Positions 6,610-14,849 of a DNA stretch of 64,000 nucleotides are shown here, one piece after another. The notes beneath the pieces are model-generated. The model did no database searches, was not told the origin of the DNA, and was given only the letters and a program-made list of their open reading frames with translations. A program made the translations under genes and the position numbers. How positions within the stretch are numbered: position 1 is the stretch's first letter; every line of letters starts with the position of its first letter. This stretch comes from Rhodanobacter sp. 7MK24 (GTDB taxonomy: Bacteria; Pseudomonadota; Gammaproteobacteria; Xanthomonadales; Rhodanobacteraceae), in assembly GCF_014842995.1 (NCBI RefSeq), contig NZ_JACYXL010000001.1, positions 1,183 to 65,182 on the forward strand, given 5' to 3'.

Positions 6610-8427
6610 TCATGCCGACAATCCCGGTACAGCATCGAAAGCGACCGTCAGGCGCGCGCGGTCGCCGCGGAACGGCACGGTGCCGTGCCAGATGTAGGAC
6701 GGAAAGAGCGCCAGCATGCCGGTCGCGGGACGCACCACGTGCTGCGCGTGCAACGGCGGCGCCGTGACGATGCCGGGCTCGCCGAAGGCGAGGCAGCCAT
6801 CCGTCGTCTCCGCCTCGGCGATGCCGTCGGGCAGGTCGATGTAGCAGGCCGAGGAGATCCAGCCGCGTGGATGCACGTGATTGGCGTGGAAGCCCGCGCT
6901 GCGCAGTCGCACCGACCAGCTGCCGTTGAAGCGGTAGTTGTCGCGGTTGCGCCGGCGCAACGGGTCGTCGCCGTGGCCGATGTGTTCGAGATAGTCGCGG
7001 ATCGGCGCGTCGAAGGTCGTGAACAGGGCGCGTATCGCCGGGTCGTCGTGGCGCGCGAGATCCTCGGTGGTCTCGGTGCCATGGCGCAGCGACTGGAACA
7101 GCAGCGGGTGGCCGTGCGGATCGTGCAGGCGCTCCAGGCTGCGCTTCAGGTCGGCGAGGAAGGCCGCGAGGTCCGGCCAGCCTTCCGGTGTCTGCAGACG
7201 GTAGCGCTTCACCAGTTGTGCGTAGTCGCAATATGCCTCGTGGCGTGCGTCGCCTAGCAGTCGCCACGCGGTGGTCTGCAGCGCGATCAGGTACTGGTCG
7301 TCGGGCGCGTCGGCGAGCAGGGCCTCGCAGTGGACCAGGGCCTGCTGCGCATCGCCGGTGCCGAGCAGGGCGGCGGCGAGCAGGTTGCGTGCGGCGGCAG
7401 TGGGCGAGCGCTGCAGCGCTCGCTCCGCCAGCGCGCGTGCGCCGGCCGGGTCGAACTCCAGTGCGGCCAGCCCTGCGCGTACCAGCAGGGCCGGCGAGGC
7501 CCGCGTGCGCGCGGCCGGTTCGGCGAGGCAGGCCCAGGCGCCGCGCGCGTCGCCCGCGCCTTGCAGGATCGCGGCCTTGGCGGCGAGCAGCGGCTCGTCG
7601 TGCGGGAAGCGGCGCATGGCCTCGTCGAGCGTCGCCGTGCTCTGCGCAAGGTCGCCGCTGCGCATCCACACCAGCCGCGCGAGATGGTCGTGCGCTTCGA
7701 CCTGGCGCGGCTCCAGCCGCAGGCCTTCGCGCAGGGCCGTCTCGGCGCGTGCGAATTCGCCCAGTGCGATCAGGCTGCGTGCCAGCGTGAAGCAGGCGGA
7801 GGCGGTCGGCTGGCCGTGCGCCAGTGCGCGTGCAACGTGGCGTTCGGCCGCCGCATGCTGGCCGGACGCCGCGAGTGCGATGGCCAGGGCATGTGCGAGC
7901 GCCGGGTTGTCCGGCGCGGCTTCGGCGACGCCGCGATAGAACTGCACGGCCTCGTCTGCTCGCCCCAGTGCCGCCAGTGCCGCCACGTGCTGCGTGGCGA
8001 CTTCGGCATCGACCAGCCCGGTGGCGCACAGCGGTGCGAGCAGGGCCAGCGCCTCGGCCGGGCGCTGGCGGTCGTTGCAGTGTCGCGCCAGCCTGAGCGC
8101 GGCCTGCGGCAGTTTCGTGGCTGCGCGACGCAGTAGCGGCTCGGCCTCGTCGTCGCGGCCGGTGTTGAGCAGCAGTTCGCCCAGCGTGGCGAGCGTGGGT
8201 GCCCAGTTTGGATCGAGCGTCAGCGCGCGGCGCAGCAGCGTCTCGGCGCCCTCCGCGTCACCGAAGCCGAGGCGCAGGCCGCCAAGCAGGCGCAGCGCTT
8301 CCGCGCTGTCCGGGTGTTCCGCGACGATGGCCTGCAGGCGGTCATGCGCGTTGCGCAAATCGCCAGTCTGCAGCAATGCGCCGATCTGTCGCATGGATTC
8401 GAGCAATGAAGGCGGCGTAGTGGACAT
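6610..8427 (-). CDS. TPR protein with C-terminal 2OG-Fe(II) oxygenase domain
   Basis: This protein has 605 residues. Residues 1 to about 390 are consecutive tetratricopeptide repeats (for example A-E-A-L-R-L-L-G-G-L-R-L-G-F-G-D-A-E-G-A). The last 200 residues match the putative 2OG-Fe(II) oxygenase family (2OG-FeII_Oxy_5): F-H-A-N-H-V-H-P-R-G-W, then V-R-P-A-T-G-M-L-A-L-F-P-S-Y-I-W-H-G-T-V-P-F, giving the H-x-H...H iron ligands and a following Arg. The target is unknown. It has no signal peptide, so it is cytoplasmic. Such proteins recur in TonB-receptor sugar loci of Xanthomonads, Caulobacter and relatives. ATG at 8427 is preferred over 8448. Confidence 0.8.
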   Translation of the reverse strand: MSTTPPSLLESMRQIGALLQTGDLRNAHDRLQAIVAEHPDSAEALRLLGGLRLGFGDAEGAETLLRRALTLDPNWAPTLATLGELLLNTGRDDEAEPLLRRAATKLPQAALRLARHCNDRQRPAEALALLAPLCATGLVDAEVATQHVAALAALGRADEAVQFYRGVAEAAPDNPALAHALAIALAASGQHAAAERHVARALAHGQPTASACFTLARSLIALGEFARAETALREGLRLEPRQVEAHDHLARLVWMRSGDLAQSTATLDEAMRRFPHDEPLLAAKAAILQGAGDARGAWACLAEPAARTRASPALLVRAGLAALEFDPAGARALAERALQRSPTAAARNLLAAALLGTGDAQQALVHCEALLADAPDDQYLIALQTTAWRLLGDARHEAYCDYAQLVKRYRLQTPEGWPDLAAFLADLKRSLERLHDPHGHPLLFQSLRHGTETTEDLARHDDPAIRALFTTFDAPIRDYLEHIGHGDDPLRRRNRDNYRFNGSWSVRLRSAGFHANHVHPRGWISSACYIDLPDGIAEAETTDGCLAFGEPGIVTAPPLHAQHVVRPATGMLALFPSYIWHGTVPFRGDRARLTVAFDAVPGLSA

Positions 8428-8467
8428 AAGCTGTTTCCAGCCCATCACGCCGGGGCGCTTTTGGGCT

Positions 8468-8555
8468 CGTCATTCCAGCACAGGCCGGAATCCGGTAACC
8501 GCGGGGCACGGACCAGCCTTATCGCTGCTGGATTCCGGCCTGCGCCGGAATGACG
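8468..8555. repeat. intergenic inverted repeat with CGTCATTCC ends
   Basis: Two 26-bp arms, 8468-8493 and 8530-8555, are inverted copies with 24 of 26 positions matching. Each starts CGTCATTCC and contains GGCCGGAATCC. This is the style of dispersed extragenic repeat seen in many Xanthomonadales genomes. It lies between the secreted GH65 gene and the TPR/oxygenase gene and would form a long hairpin in the transcript, perhaps protecting or attenuating it. Confidence 0.75.
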
Positions 8556-8586
8556 GAATGGAGGCATGGGTTTCATCGGGAACTCT

Positions 8587-10821
8587 TCACAGCGCCTTTT
8601 GCACCAGTTTCGCCTTGCCTTCCGCATCGCGCTCGACGCTGATGTCGTAGCGCTTGCCGCGGAAGTCCACATCCTGGAGCGTGAGCGATTTCCACCCAGG
8701 CGGCAGCACCGGCGCGTAGGCAGGATCCAGCCCCTTGCCGTCAATGCGCAGGCCGGTGAGGCCGTAGACCAGGCTCTGGATGTAGCCGGCCGAGGTGGCG
8801 AGGATATAGCCGGCGTTGTTGGCCACGGTCTCGGTGCGCACGTTGAACGGCGGCTTGAGGAAGCCCAGAAGGTTGCGCTGCAGCCAGTCGCCGGCGGCCT
8901 TGCCGTCGCCCAGTTCCGCTTCGCCCACGGCCAGCATCACCATCATCATCTCGTTCGGATCGTCGCCGTGCGTCTTCAGTTCGTGCAACTGGAAGTCGAA
9001 GTCGTTGCGGCGCACGGCGTCGCTCATCGGCAGGTCGAGGTTGGGGTACATCAGCCACGCCAGCGAGGAACCCATCCAGGTGATCTTGTCGTGCGGCACC
9101 GACGGATCGAAGTCGTAGTGGCGCTGCGCGGCGTCGTCGAACGGTATGTACATCCGGTCTGCGATGCGCGACCACTGCGGGTCGGGCGTGGCACCCACCA
9201 GCTTCGACGCCTCGACGGCGATGCGCAGCGCCTTCTGTGCGGCAGCGTTGGTGAAGGCGTCGTTGGGCACGTCGTTGTAGGCCTCGTCGGGCGAAGTGAC
9301 GTGCAGGATCTCGTAGCGGTCGCGTGCCTTGTCCCAGGTGACGCGGCTGGTCCAGAACTCGGCCACGCCCTGGATCACCGGCCAGCCGTACTGCTTCAGC
9401 CAGGCCTGGTCGCCGCTGGCGAGCCAGTACTGCCACTGTGCGATGGCGACGTCGGCGTTGACGTGGATCTCGCGGTACACGTCGTAGGCGAAGTGCGGCG
9501 TGTTGTCGATGCCGGTCTGCGGGTCGGCTTCCCATGGATACATCAACCCCTTGGCGCCGTATTGCCGCGCGCGTTCGCGTGCCGGCTGCATGGTGCGGTG
9601 GCGGAACATCACGATGGGCTTGGCGCGCTCGGGGTGCAGCAGGAGCAGTGCCGGGAACACCCACGAGTCGCTGTCCCAGAACGCGTGGCCGGCATAGTTG
9701 GGGGTCAGCGCGCAGGCACCCATCGGCCACGCCGTGCCGGCCGTGGTGTTGGACAGCAGGTAGTACAGGTCCGAATGCACCGCCTTCTGTACCTGCGGGT
9801 CGCCATCGACCACGATGTCGGATTGCCACAGCCCGTGCCATGCGTCGCGGTGGCGCGCGAGCAGTTTGTCGAAGCCGGCATCGCGCGCCTGCGTGGCGAG
9901 CGCGAGGTCGGCCCTGGCGTCGCCGCCCCAGCCTTCGCGCGAGAGGGCCACGTACTTGGTGAAGCTGTAGTGCTTGCCCTGTTCGACGTGCACCACAAGG
10001 TCGAGCGACAGCTTGTACGGCCCCCTCGACACCGTGGCGCTCTTCACCGCAATGCCGGGAGGCAACTCGAGCGCCGCCGCCTCGGCCATCGCGAGGCCCT
10101 GCTCGGCACGGCCGTCCAGCCACAGCGTGAGCGCCTTCGCATCGCCATCGTTCGACAGCACCTGCGTGTAGCCGGGGTACCACACCGCAGCGCGGTCGGG
10201 CGTGGGCACCGGCTTGTTGTCGAGGTTCTGCCCGCTGGCGATCACCGCAGCGATCATCTGGTCGCCGGTCATGCTGCCGATGGGAAACCGCGGCTGGTGT
10301 TCCGACCATAGCCGGATCGGGAAGCTGAGCTGCACGTCGCCGCTGAACGCCGGCGTGACGGTAAAGCGCACCGCGGCGAGATGCGGGTCGGCCTGGCTGA
10401 CGAAACTCTGCACCTCCACGCCGGTGGACTTGTTCGCGTAGTCGAAGTCGTAGCGTGTGGTCAGCGTGGCGTCGTGCATGTCCAGCGTCTGCGCGTAGCC
10501 GGCGAAGATCTTCGCGTCCAGCCGCGTCGAATTGAGCCAGCCGCCGCCCGGGTTGTAATCGATCTCGTTCCAGCCGGGCACTGCGGCGGGACGGGCGATG
10601 TCACCCTTGCCGTAATCCATGAACGCGACCATGTAGCCGCGGTCGGGCTCCGTGCCGCGCGGCGAGGTCATCACCGAGAAATAGCCGTTCGCCAGGTAGC
10701 CAGGGAAATAGCTGCCGAAATCGTCGCTGGTGCCGGTGAGCAGGAAGCTGGGATCGGTAGCCGCCATCGCAGGGGCGGCGAACAGGGCCGCGAGGGCAAG
10801 GCAGGCGAGTCGGGTTTTCAT
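8587..10821 (-). CDS. secreted GH65-family glycoside hydrolase
   Basis: This 744-residue protein has a signal peptide (MKTRLACLALAALFAAPAMA). The (alpha/alpha)6 GH65 architecture is recognisable from H-A-F-W-D-S-D-S-W-V-F-P (residues about 395-405) and the general-acid region H-V-T-S-P-D-E-A-Y-N-D-V. The phosphate-binding H-D/G-S-x-L-S loop of GH65 phosphorylases is not evident, so I expect a hydrolase of the acid-trehalase/alpha-glucosidase type acting in the periplasm. ATG at 10821 starts the signal peptide; the open frame continues upstream over the MFS gene but that part is shadow. It lies 23 bases downstream of the MFS gene, in the same operon. Confidence 0.8.
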   Translation of the reverse strand: MKTRLACLALAALFAAPAMAATDPSFLLTGTSDDFGSYFPGYLANGYFSVMTSPRGTEPDRGYMVAFMDYGKGDIARPAAVPGWNEIDYNPGGGWLNSTRLDAKIFAGYAQTLDMHDATLTTRYDFDYANKSTGVEVQSFVSQADPHLAAVRFTVTPAFSGDVQLSFPIRLWSEHQPRFPIGSMTGDQMIAAVIASGQNLDNKPVPTPDRAAVWYPGYTQVLSNDGDAKALTLWLDGRAEQGLAMAEAAALELPPGIAVKSATVSRGPYKLSLDLVVHVEQGKHYSFTKYVALSREGWGGDARADLALATQARDAGFDKLLARHRDAWHGLWQSDIVVDGDPQVQKAVHSDLYYLLSNTTAGTAWPMGACALTPNYAGHAFWDSDSWVFPALLLLHPERAKPIVMFRHRTMQPARERARQYGAKGLMYPWEADPQTGIDNTPHFAYDVYREIHVNADVAIAQWQYWLASGDQAWLKQYGWPVIQGVAEFWTSRVTWDKARDRYEILHVTSPDEAYNDVPNDAFTNAAAQKALRIAVEASKLVGATPDPQWSRIADRMYIPFDDAAQRHYDFDPSVPHDKITWMGSSLAWLMYPNLDLPMSDAVRRNDFDFQLHELKTHGDDPNEMMMVMLAVGEAELGDGKAAGDWLQRNLLGFLKPPFNVRTETVANNAGYILATSAGYIQSLVYGLTGLRIDGKGLDPAYAPVLPPGWKSLTLQDVDFRGKRYDISVERDAEGKAKLVQKAL

Positions 10822-10844
10822 GCGCGCTCCGGCGATGGTTGGTG

Positions 10845-12104
10845 TCATTCGGCCGCCAGACCGACGGTGACACGGGAGTTCGAGCGATCCGTTTCGCGCT
10901 TGAAGAAGAACAGCGCCAGCAGCACCAGGCTCATCGGCAGCAGCGAGAAATAGAACGCGGCGATGCCGTCGAAGCGGGCGAATACGATGGCGGTGATGCG
11001 CGAGCCGAGCGTGCCGCCCAGCGCGGAGAAGATCACGATCAGTCCGGTCATCGCCGCGTGCGCGGGTTTGGGCAGCGAGCTGAGTACCACCGAGTTGATG
11101 ACCGGGTAGATCGGCGCCATCAGCAGCCCGACCAGCGGGAACAGCCACGCAGCAGCGGGTGCGTTACGCCAGCCGACCGTGGCGCCGGGTTCGACGTCGC
11201 GCGCCAGCGGCAGGCTCACCATCACGATGACCGCCATGCCGACCACGCAGAAGTTGAGCAAGGTGTACCAATGCATGCGCCGCAAGGCCTGGCCCGCGGC
11301 CAGCCGTCCCAGCGCGATGGTGCCGGGCAGGATGCTGGCCAGTTGGATGCTCATCGCGTTCGGCAGCTTGAGGATCTCGTTGTTGAAGGTGGGCAGCCAG
11401 GTGGAGAAGCTCTGTTCGATCAGTACGTAGAGGAAGGCCGAGATCAGGAACACGTAGACCAACGGTCGCGCGAACAATTGCAGCATTTCGACCAGCGAGC
11501 CTTTGATCGTGGTGGTGCGCGTGTTGCGCGCCGCCGACTCGTCCATGCGCGAACCGGCGAGCAGCACGATCACCAGCATGCACAGCGCGGCCAGCACCCA
11601 GTACACGCGCAACCACACAAGGTCGGCGGGTGCAGCGTGGTTGATGAAAGCGCTGAACAGCCAGTTGCCGGCGAGCACGCCGAGCATGAACGTGCCTTCG
11701 ATAGTCGAGGTGAGGCGCCCATGCGCGGCGCGATCCGTGGTCAGCAGGCCGATCGACGAGTACACGCCGACCTTGGCCAGCGCGAACGAGATGCCCACGC
11801 AGGTGAACAGCACCTCGGTGGTGCGGAAGCCCGGCCACAGCGGCATCAGCGCGCAGGCGACGCCGAGCAGCGCCAGCGCCAGGATCATCGCGCGCCGGTA
11901 GCCGATCAGCGGCAGGAAGGAGGCCACGCCGAAGGAGACCACGGCGATGGTGAGGTCCTTGAACAGTTCGAGCAGGCTGGCTTCGGTCTTGCCCACGCCG
12001 AAGCTGGCGATGGATTGCAGGATCACCGTGCCCACGCTGTTGAGCAGGATCGCGAAGACCACATAGGTCAGCGCGAGTGCGGCGATCATGCGGTAACGGT
12101 TCAT
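10845..12104 (-). CDS. MFS sugar permease
   Basis: This 419-residue protein has about 12 hydrophobic segments and ends in a short basic tail. N-terminal membrane helices, the G-Y-R-R-A loop 2-3 motif and a second half beginning near F-A-R-P-L-V-Y place it in the major facilitator superfamily. The context (TonB receptor upstream, cytosolic GH65-PGM enzyme, secreted glycosidases) implies inner-membrane import of a disaccharide or glucose, probably by proton symport. ATG at 12104 starts just before helix 1; the upstream extension to 12155 is not supported. Its substrate is not readable from sequence. Confidence 0.8.
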   Translation of the reverse strand: MNRYRMIAALALTYVVFAILLNSVGTVILQSIASFGVGKTEASLLELFKDLTIAVVSFGVASFLPLIGYRRAMILALALLGVACALMPLWPGFRTTEVLFTCVGISFALAKVGVYSSIGLLTTDRAAHGRLTSTIEGTFMLGVLAGNWLFSAFINHAAPADLVWLRVYWVLAALCMLVIVLLAGSRMDESAARNTRTTTIKGSLVEMLQLFARPLVYVFLISAFLYVLIEQSFSTWLPTFNNEILKLPNAMSIQLASILPGTIALGRLAAGQALRRMHWYTLLNFCVVGMAVIVMVSLPLARDVEPGATVGWRNAPAAAWLFPLVGLLMAPIYPVINSVVLSSLPKPAHAAMTGLIVIFSALGGTLGSRITAIVFARFDGIAAFYFSLLPMSLVLLALFFFKRETDRSNSRVTVGLAAE

Positions 12105-12131
12105 GCACACCTCGTGGTGGCGAGCTTCGCA

Positions 12132-12170
12132 GAAAAAGACGGCCCGGGTCGCCATCGCGCAATCCGGGCC
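12132..12170 (-). terminator. possible intrinsic terminator/attenuator after the TonB receptor
   Basis: On the minus strand a GGCCCGG...CCGGGCC stem with a 16-base loop is followed by GTCTTTTTC. It lies in the 162-bp gap between the TonB-receptor gene and the MFS gene. It may reduce transcription of the distal sugar genes relative to the receptor. The loop is large and the T-run short, so activity is uncertain. Confidence 0.45.
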
Positions 12171-12266
12171 GGAACGCGGGGAGAGCTGTTGTTGCGGGAG
12201 CTTCCGGACCCTGCCGTCGTTTCCGCGTGTGCGTCGCGGCGGCAGGGGGCGGCTTTCACGCTTGCA

Positions 12267-14834
12267 TCAGAACTGGTACTTCACCTGGAAGGTGTACTGG
12301 TGGCCTTCCAGCGTGCGGGCCAGCAGCACGCCGGACGCGTCGGTGGCGTTGCCCGCGATGCGCGAGTTCGACTCGGTCAGGCCCAGCGTGTCGGTGACGT
12401 TGGAGCCGAGCAGGGTGAACACCCAGTGCTTGTCGTAGGTGTATTGCGCGCCGACATTGAAGTCGGTGTAGCTGCCCAGCTGCTGCAGCGCGAGCTGGTC
12501 CTGGGTGTGCGGGCCCACGTATTCCATCGTGGCCCACAGGCGCAGGTCGCCCTGCGGCATGCTGAAGTGCAGGGATGGCGTGATGCGCACCTGGAACTTG
12601 GGCTGACGCTGCAACTGCTTGCCCTCGTAGGTGCTGACGAACTCGCCGGTGGGGTTGTCCGACGTCGGCAGGCCGTAGAACACCGCGTCGCCTTCGAAGT
12701 GCGAATAGTGTCCCTGCATCCAGTCGCCCGAGGCGCTGATCGAGAACACCTGGTCCGGCGTGGTGGCCCGTACCGCGAAGTTCAGCCCCTTGGTGTCCGA
12801 TCCGTAGGTGGAATAGCCGCCCAGCGGCACGCCCAGTATCGACGGCTGGTAGGACAGGCCGTTGAATTGGCGGTGGTAGAACGCCAGGTCGGCGCTGAGC
12901 AGATCGGACGAGTACTTGTAGCCCACCTCGAAGTTCTGGATGGTCAGCAGCGGCGGCGTGTTGCCGGTGGTGTTGCCGCGCATGTCGTCGAAGCTGTTGA
13001 AATGCGCACCCTTGTTGGCGCGGGCGTAGATGGCCATGTCGTCGCTGAGCTTGTAGGTGGCACCCAGCGTCCACGAGGTGTGGGTCTTGTCGTAGTCGGT
13101 GACCGAGTAGGAGCCGTTGCACATCGCCACAGCGTTGTCGTACAGCGTGTAGGCGTTGCCGTCGATATTGACGTTGGAGAGGTTGCACACGGTGTTGCGC
13201 GCGTTCTCGTTCTCCACGCGGGCCGACGCGTCGAAGATCCACTGGTCGAGCTTCCACGTATCGGACAGGTAGAACGCCTTGTTGTCGGATTCGCCGTTCT
13301 CGGTGATGTTGTAGCCGCCGTTGTAGATCAGGCCCTGGCTATTGGTGACGTAGTAGGTCTTGCCGCCTTGCTCGTAGCTCACCGCGATAGGCGTGGCGTT
13401 CGGCGTGTTGGTCATCAGCATCGGGTTGCCGAGCGACCAGCGGTCGTCGTCGGTGTAGTGCGCCAGGTACAGGCCGGCGGTCAGCGTATTGCCGTCGAAC
13501 AGATCCCTGCTGACGCGGAAGTCGTTGATCACGCTGTGCAGATTCTTGTGGATGTGCCACAGGCCCTGGCTGATCACATCCAGATTGGGATTGGTGATCG
13601 TGCCGGTGCCGTTGGTGTAGCTGGCGTTGTACACGGCGCCGGTGGGAACGGTGTTGTCCGGGTAGGTGCCGGCGGTGTTTTCCCAGCTGCTCAGCGACTG
13701 CGGATTGGAGCCCGAGAACAGCGCGTTGGTATCCATGTTGCCGCCGTCGACGAGGAACTTGTCGCTGACCGTCCAGCCGTCGCCGAAGTCCCAGTCGAAG
13801 TTGACGCCGAAGAAGCCGAGCTGCGCGCCGCGTCCGTTGGCGAGGTTCACGCCGGTGCCGCCGCCCGGGTAGCTCTCCAGGTAGGTGTGCTGCATCGCGC
13901 TGCTGTAATACGTGCTGGTCAGCGGGTCGAAGCCGGGGTAGTCGGAGAAGATGCCCGAGCGATCCTGGATCAGCGGCACCGGGGTGATGAACTGGTTCTT
14001 GTCGTCGAGGCCACGCGTCCAGAACACCAGCGAGCCGTTGTCCCAGTCCTTGGTCAGCGTGGCCGTGAGCTGGCCGCCCTTGTCGGCGGCGTACTGCGGA
14101 TCGCGTACGCCGTTGGAGTCGCGGTAGAAGCCGCCCACGCTGCCGTACCAGCCGTTCTTGCCGATCGGGAAGCCGTAGAAGCCGTCGATGCGGCGCAGGT
14201 CGCCCGTGCCGTAGGTGACGCCGATGTCGCCGGACGGCGTGTCGGTGCCCTGCTTGAGGATGTAGTTGGAGGTGAGGCCGATCTGACCGTCGCCGAAGAC
14301 CACCGACGGGCCGCCCTGCAGCAGCTCCACATGGTCGACGGTGTCGTCGAGGCGGAACATCGAGCTCTGCTCGAAGAACGACAGCGACGGCATGCCGTAA
14401 AGCGGCGTGCCCATGATCTGGTTGGTGTAGAACGGCGCGTCGCCGCCGCCCGGAAAGCCGGCGATCTCGACGTTGGCGCCGGTTTCGCCGCCGGAGGATT
14501 CCGGCCACACGCCGGGCGAAAGCTTCAGCAGGTCGGCAGCGCTGCGCGGGTTGATCTGCTGGATCTGCGCATCGGTGGCGGTGGTGATCGAATAACTGGC
14601 GTCGATCTTGCGCACGCCGGCATTGCTGGCCGAGCCGGTGACGACGACCTGCTCCAGCGACTGCACGGATTTGCCGTTCTTCGCGTTGCTCTTGGCCTTC
14701 TGCGTAGCGTTGGTGGCGACGGTCGGCGCGCTGCTGGCGTTCTGGCCGTTGTCCTGGGCCTGTGCGGTGCCGGATGCCAGCGCAGCCGCGATCGCCGCGG
14801 ACAACGTCAAGCTTGTAAGTATGCGAGCACTCAT
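12267..14834 (-). CDS. TonB-dependent outer-membrane receptor, carbohydrate type
   Basis: This 855-residue protein has a signal peptide (...A-S-G-T-A-Q-A-Q). After it comes a TonB-box-like L-E-Q-V-V-V-T-G-S near residue 60 and a plug domain with V-E-L-L-Q-G-G-P-S-V-V-F-G-D-G-Q-I-G. A 22-strand barrel ends in aromatic F (Y-T-F-Q-V-K-Y-Q-F). There is no N-terminal STN signalling domain, so it is a transporter and not a transducer. It lies only 15 bases after the GH65-PGM gene, with GGGGAG as ribosome-binding site. It probably brings alpha-glucosides across the outer membrane. Confidence 0.88.
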   Translation of the reverse strand: MSARILTSLTLSAAIAAALASGTAQAQDNGQNASSAPTVATNATQKAKSNAKNGKSVQSLEQVVVTGSASNAGVRKIDASYSITTATDAQIQQINPRSAADLLKLSPGVWPESSGGETGANVEIAGFPGGGDAPFYTNQIMGTPLYGMPSLSFFEQSSMFRLDDTVDHVELLQGGPSVVFGDGQIGLTSNYILKQGTDTPSGDIGVTYGTGDLRRIDGFYGFPIGKNGWYGSVGGFYRDSNGVRDPQYAADKGGQLTATLTKDWDNGSLVFWTRGLDDKNQFITPVPLIQDRSGIFSDYPGFDPLTSTYYSSAMQHTYLESYPGGGTGVNLANGRGAQLGFFGVNFDWDFGDGWTVSDKFLVDGGNMDTNALFSGSNPQSLSSWENTAGTYPDNTVPTGAVYNASYTNGTGTITNPNLDVISQGLWHIHKNLHSVINDFRVSRDLFDGNTLTAGLYLAHYTDDDRWSLGNPMLMTNTPNATPIAVSYEQGGKTYYVTNSQGLIYNGGYNITENGESDNKAFYLSDTWKLDQWIFDASARVENENARNTVCNLSNVNIDGNAYTLYDNAVAMCNGSYSVTDYDKTHTSWTLGATYKLSDDMAIYARANKGAHFNSFDDMRGNTTGNTPPLLTIQNFEVGYKYSSDLLSADLAFYHRQFNGLSYQPSILGVPLGGYSTYGSDTKGLNFAVRATTPDQVFSISASGDWMQGHYSHFEGDAVFYGLPTSDNPTGEFVSTYEGKQLQRQPKFQVRITPSLHFSMPQGDLRLWATMEYVGPHTQDQLALQQLGSYTDFNVGAQYTYDKHWVFTLLGSNVTDTLGLTESNSRIAGNATDASGVLLARTLEGHQYTFQVKYQF

Positions 14835-14849
14835 GTTCTGACTCCCCGT

